From contig NZ_LGUR01000195.1 in NCBI RefSeq assembly GCF_001270495.1, positions 33,235 to 97,234 of the forward strand: DNA of 64,000 nt, read 5' to 3'. The notes under the pieces were generated by a model. The model was not told the DNA's origin, ran no database searches, and was given only the letters and a program-made list of their open reading frames with translations. The translations under genes were made by a program, and so were the position numbers. This DNA is from Streptomyces viridochromogenes. GTDB taxonomy: Bacteria > Actinomycetota > Actinomycetes > Streptomycetales > Streptomycetaceae. Each line of letters begins with the position of its first letter. The stretch's first letter is position 1. Positions 63,533 to 64,000 of this stretch are shown one piece after another.

Positions 63533-64000
63533 GTGGACTGCACGTCCTTTCGTACGACCGCCTCGTCTCCCGTACGTCCGCCCAGCGGTGGCCCGTACGA
63601 CCGTCCCCCGGAGGGAGCGGACCGCCCCGGGGGAGCGGCGGGCGTACGAGTGCCTGGGGGTGCGGACGTACGACCGCCCGGGGGCGGGTTACGCGTCCGG
63701 CGGCGGCCTGCACAGGGGGAGCTGGCCGCCGCCGGACTTTTCTCGGCGGTGGTGTCCGACTGCCGCCCCTGGCCCGGGCGGCGGTGGGGAGCCGGTCACC
63801 TGGTGGAGGACGCTAAACCTCACTGTGTCGGGGCGGTAACGCGTTGTGCGGAAGTGCCGGGAGCGGACCGCGGGATGACCGTAAGTGAGCGTGATCCCGG
63901 GTTGGGTGCGTCTTGTTCACGCTGTGTGCTGACCGATGTGACGGAATCGGGGGTGCGTGGGGGCGGCGGGGTGCTATGGCGCATATATGCAGGGTCGGGG
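63533..64000. other. Upstream region of the wall hydrolase; no supported gene
   Basis: About 470 bases without a gene I can support. The proximal part carries CGTACG-type repeats: CGTACGACCG at 63551, 63594 and 63667, CGTACGTCCG at 63571 and CGTACGAGTG at 63643. These may be operator sites or part of a structured leader. The distal part (63820-64000) is unremarkable, with an ATG at 63985 whose frame is open to the window edge. I looked for a c-di-AMP (ydaO-type) riboswitch, known before similar genes, and did not find its conserved core. Confidence 0.4.

Noticed and set aside
63533..64000. c-di-AMP (ydaO-type) riboswitch before the wall hydrolase
   Set aside because: GACGCTAAACCTC at about 63810 looked like the start of the motif, but it lies on the opposite strand and the conserved GTCAGCTAACCTCG-like end is missing.
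63985..64000. Start of a further gene at ATG 63985
   Set aside because: Only five codons are visible and no ribosome site precedes it.

Overview
The window is a G+C-rich, tightly packed piece of an actinobacterial chromosome and almost certainly comes from a Streptomyces. The reasons are very high third-position G+C, many GTG starts, GTGA/ATGA stop-start overlaps, a bldM-type developmental regulator, a WhiB-like protein, CIRCE-controlled groES-groEL, guaB/guaB3/guaA spread over about 27 kb, and a run of membrane serine/threonine kinases. No rRNA, tRNA, CRISPR array, transposase or biosynthetic gene cluster was seen.

Layout. 1-2.6 kb: tRNA t6A and ribosomal S18 modification operon (tsaB-rimI-tsaD plus a small unknown gene). 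2.6-7.6 kb: a xylan-use locus with a cytoplasmic GH3 enzyme, a divergent LacI regulator and a secreted GH10-CBM2 xylanase, all carrying CGAA-N3-TTCG sites. 7.7-10.6 kb: LCP cell-wall ligase, then a DGPF/YciI protein with its ECF42-type sigma factor. 10.6-15.2 kb: a large membrane NACHT-WD40 protein and a SAM methyltransferase. 15.3-17.1 kb: tandem lipoprotein polysaccharide deacetylases. 17.2-19.5 kb: groES-groEL with two CIRCE operators. 19.5-22.8 kb: ester cyclase, SDR, MOSC and LysR genes. 22.9-28 kb: whiB-like, bldM (with a match to a sigma-BldN promoter), shbA-like sigma factor, guaB, guaB3. 28-30 kb: an intergenic region with two related structured modules, then a degenerate nucleotide-sugar dehydrogenase. 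30-33 kb: glpD and a penicillin-binding-protein-like serine hydrolase. 33.2-45 kb: six consecutive kinase-fold membrane proteins, one a pseudokinase. 45-48.6 kb: aldehyde dehydrogenase and ChoD-like GMC oxidoreductase. 48.7-52.2 kb: LAETG surface protein, unknown membrane protein, a hairpin-rich gap, and chorismate mutase preceded by what reads as a Phe/Tyr leader-peptide attenuator. 52.3-58.8 kb: guaA and scattered small metabolic and membrane genes. 58.8-63.5 kb: two PspC-domain proteins around a two-component system, and a NlpC/P60 wall hydrolase. The last ~470 bases hold no gene that can be supported.

How the genes work together. Most are core housekeeping (purine synthesis, chaperones, tRNA modification) interleaved with development and envelope functions: kinases, wall hydrolases, LCP, sortase substrate, PspC system. 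The most distinctive items are the NACHT-multi-TM-WD40 protein whose predicted topology puts the propeller outside the cell, the pseudokinase with a ~300-residue insert, the degenerate nucleotide-sugar dehydrogenase, the covarying tandem RNA-like modules near 28.4 kb, and the candidate chorismate mutase attenuator. Start sites were chosen by hand from ribosome-binding sites and family start patterns. Family assignments rest on motifs read by eye, with no database search.
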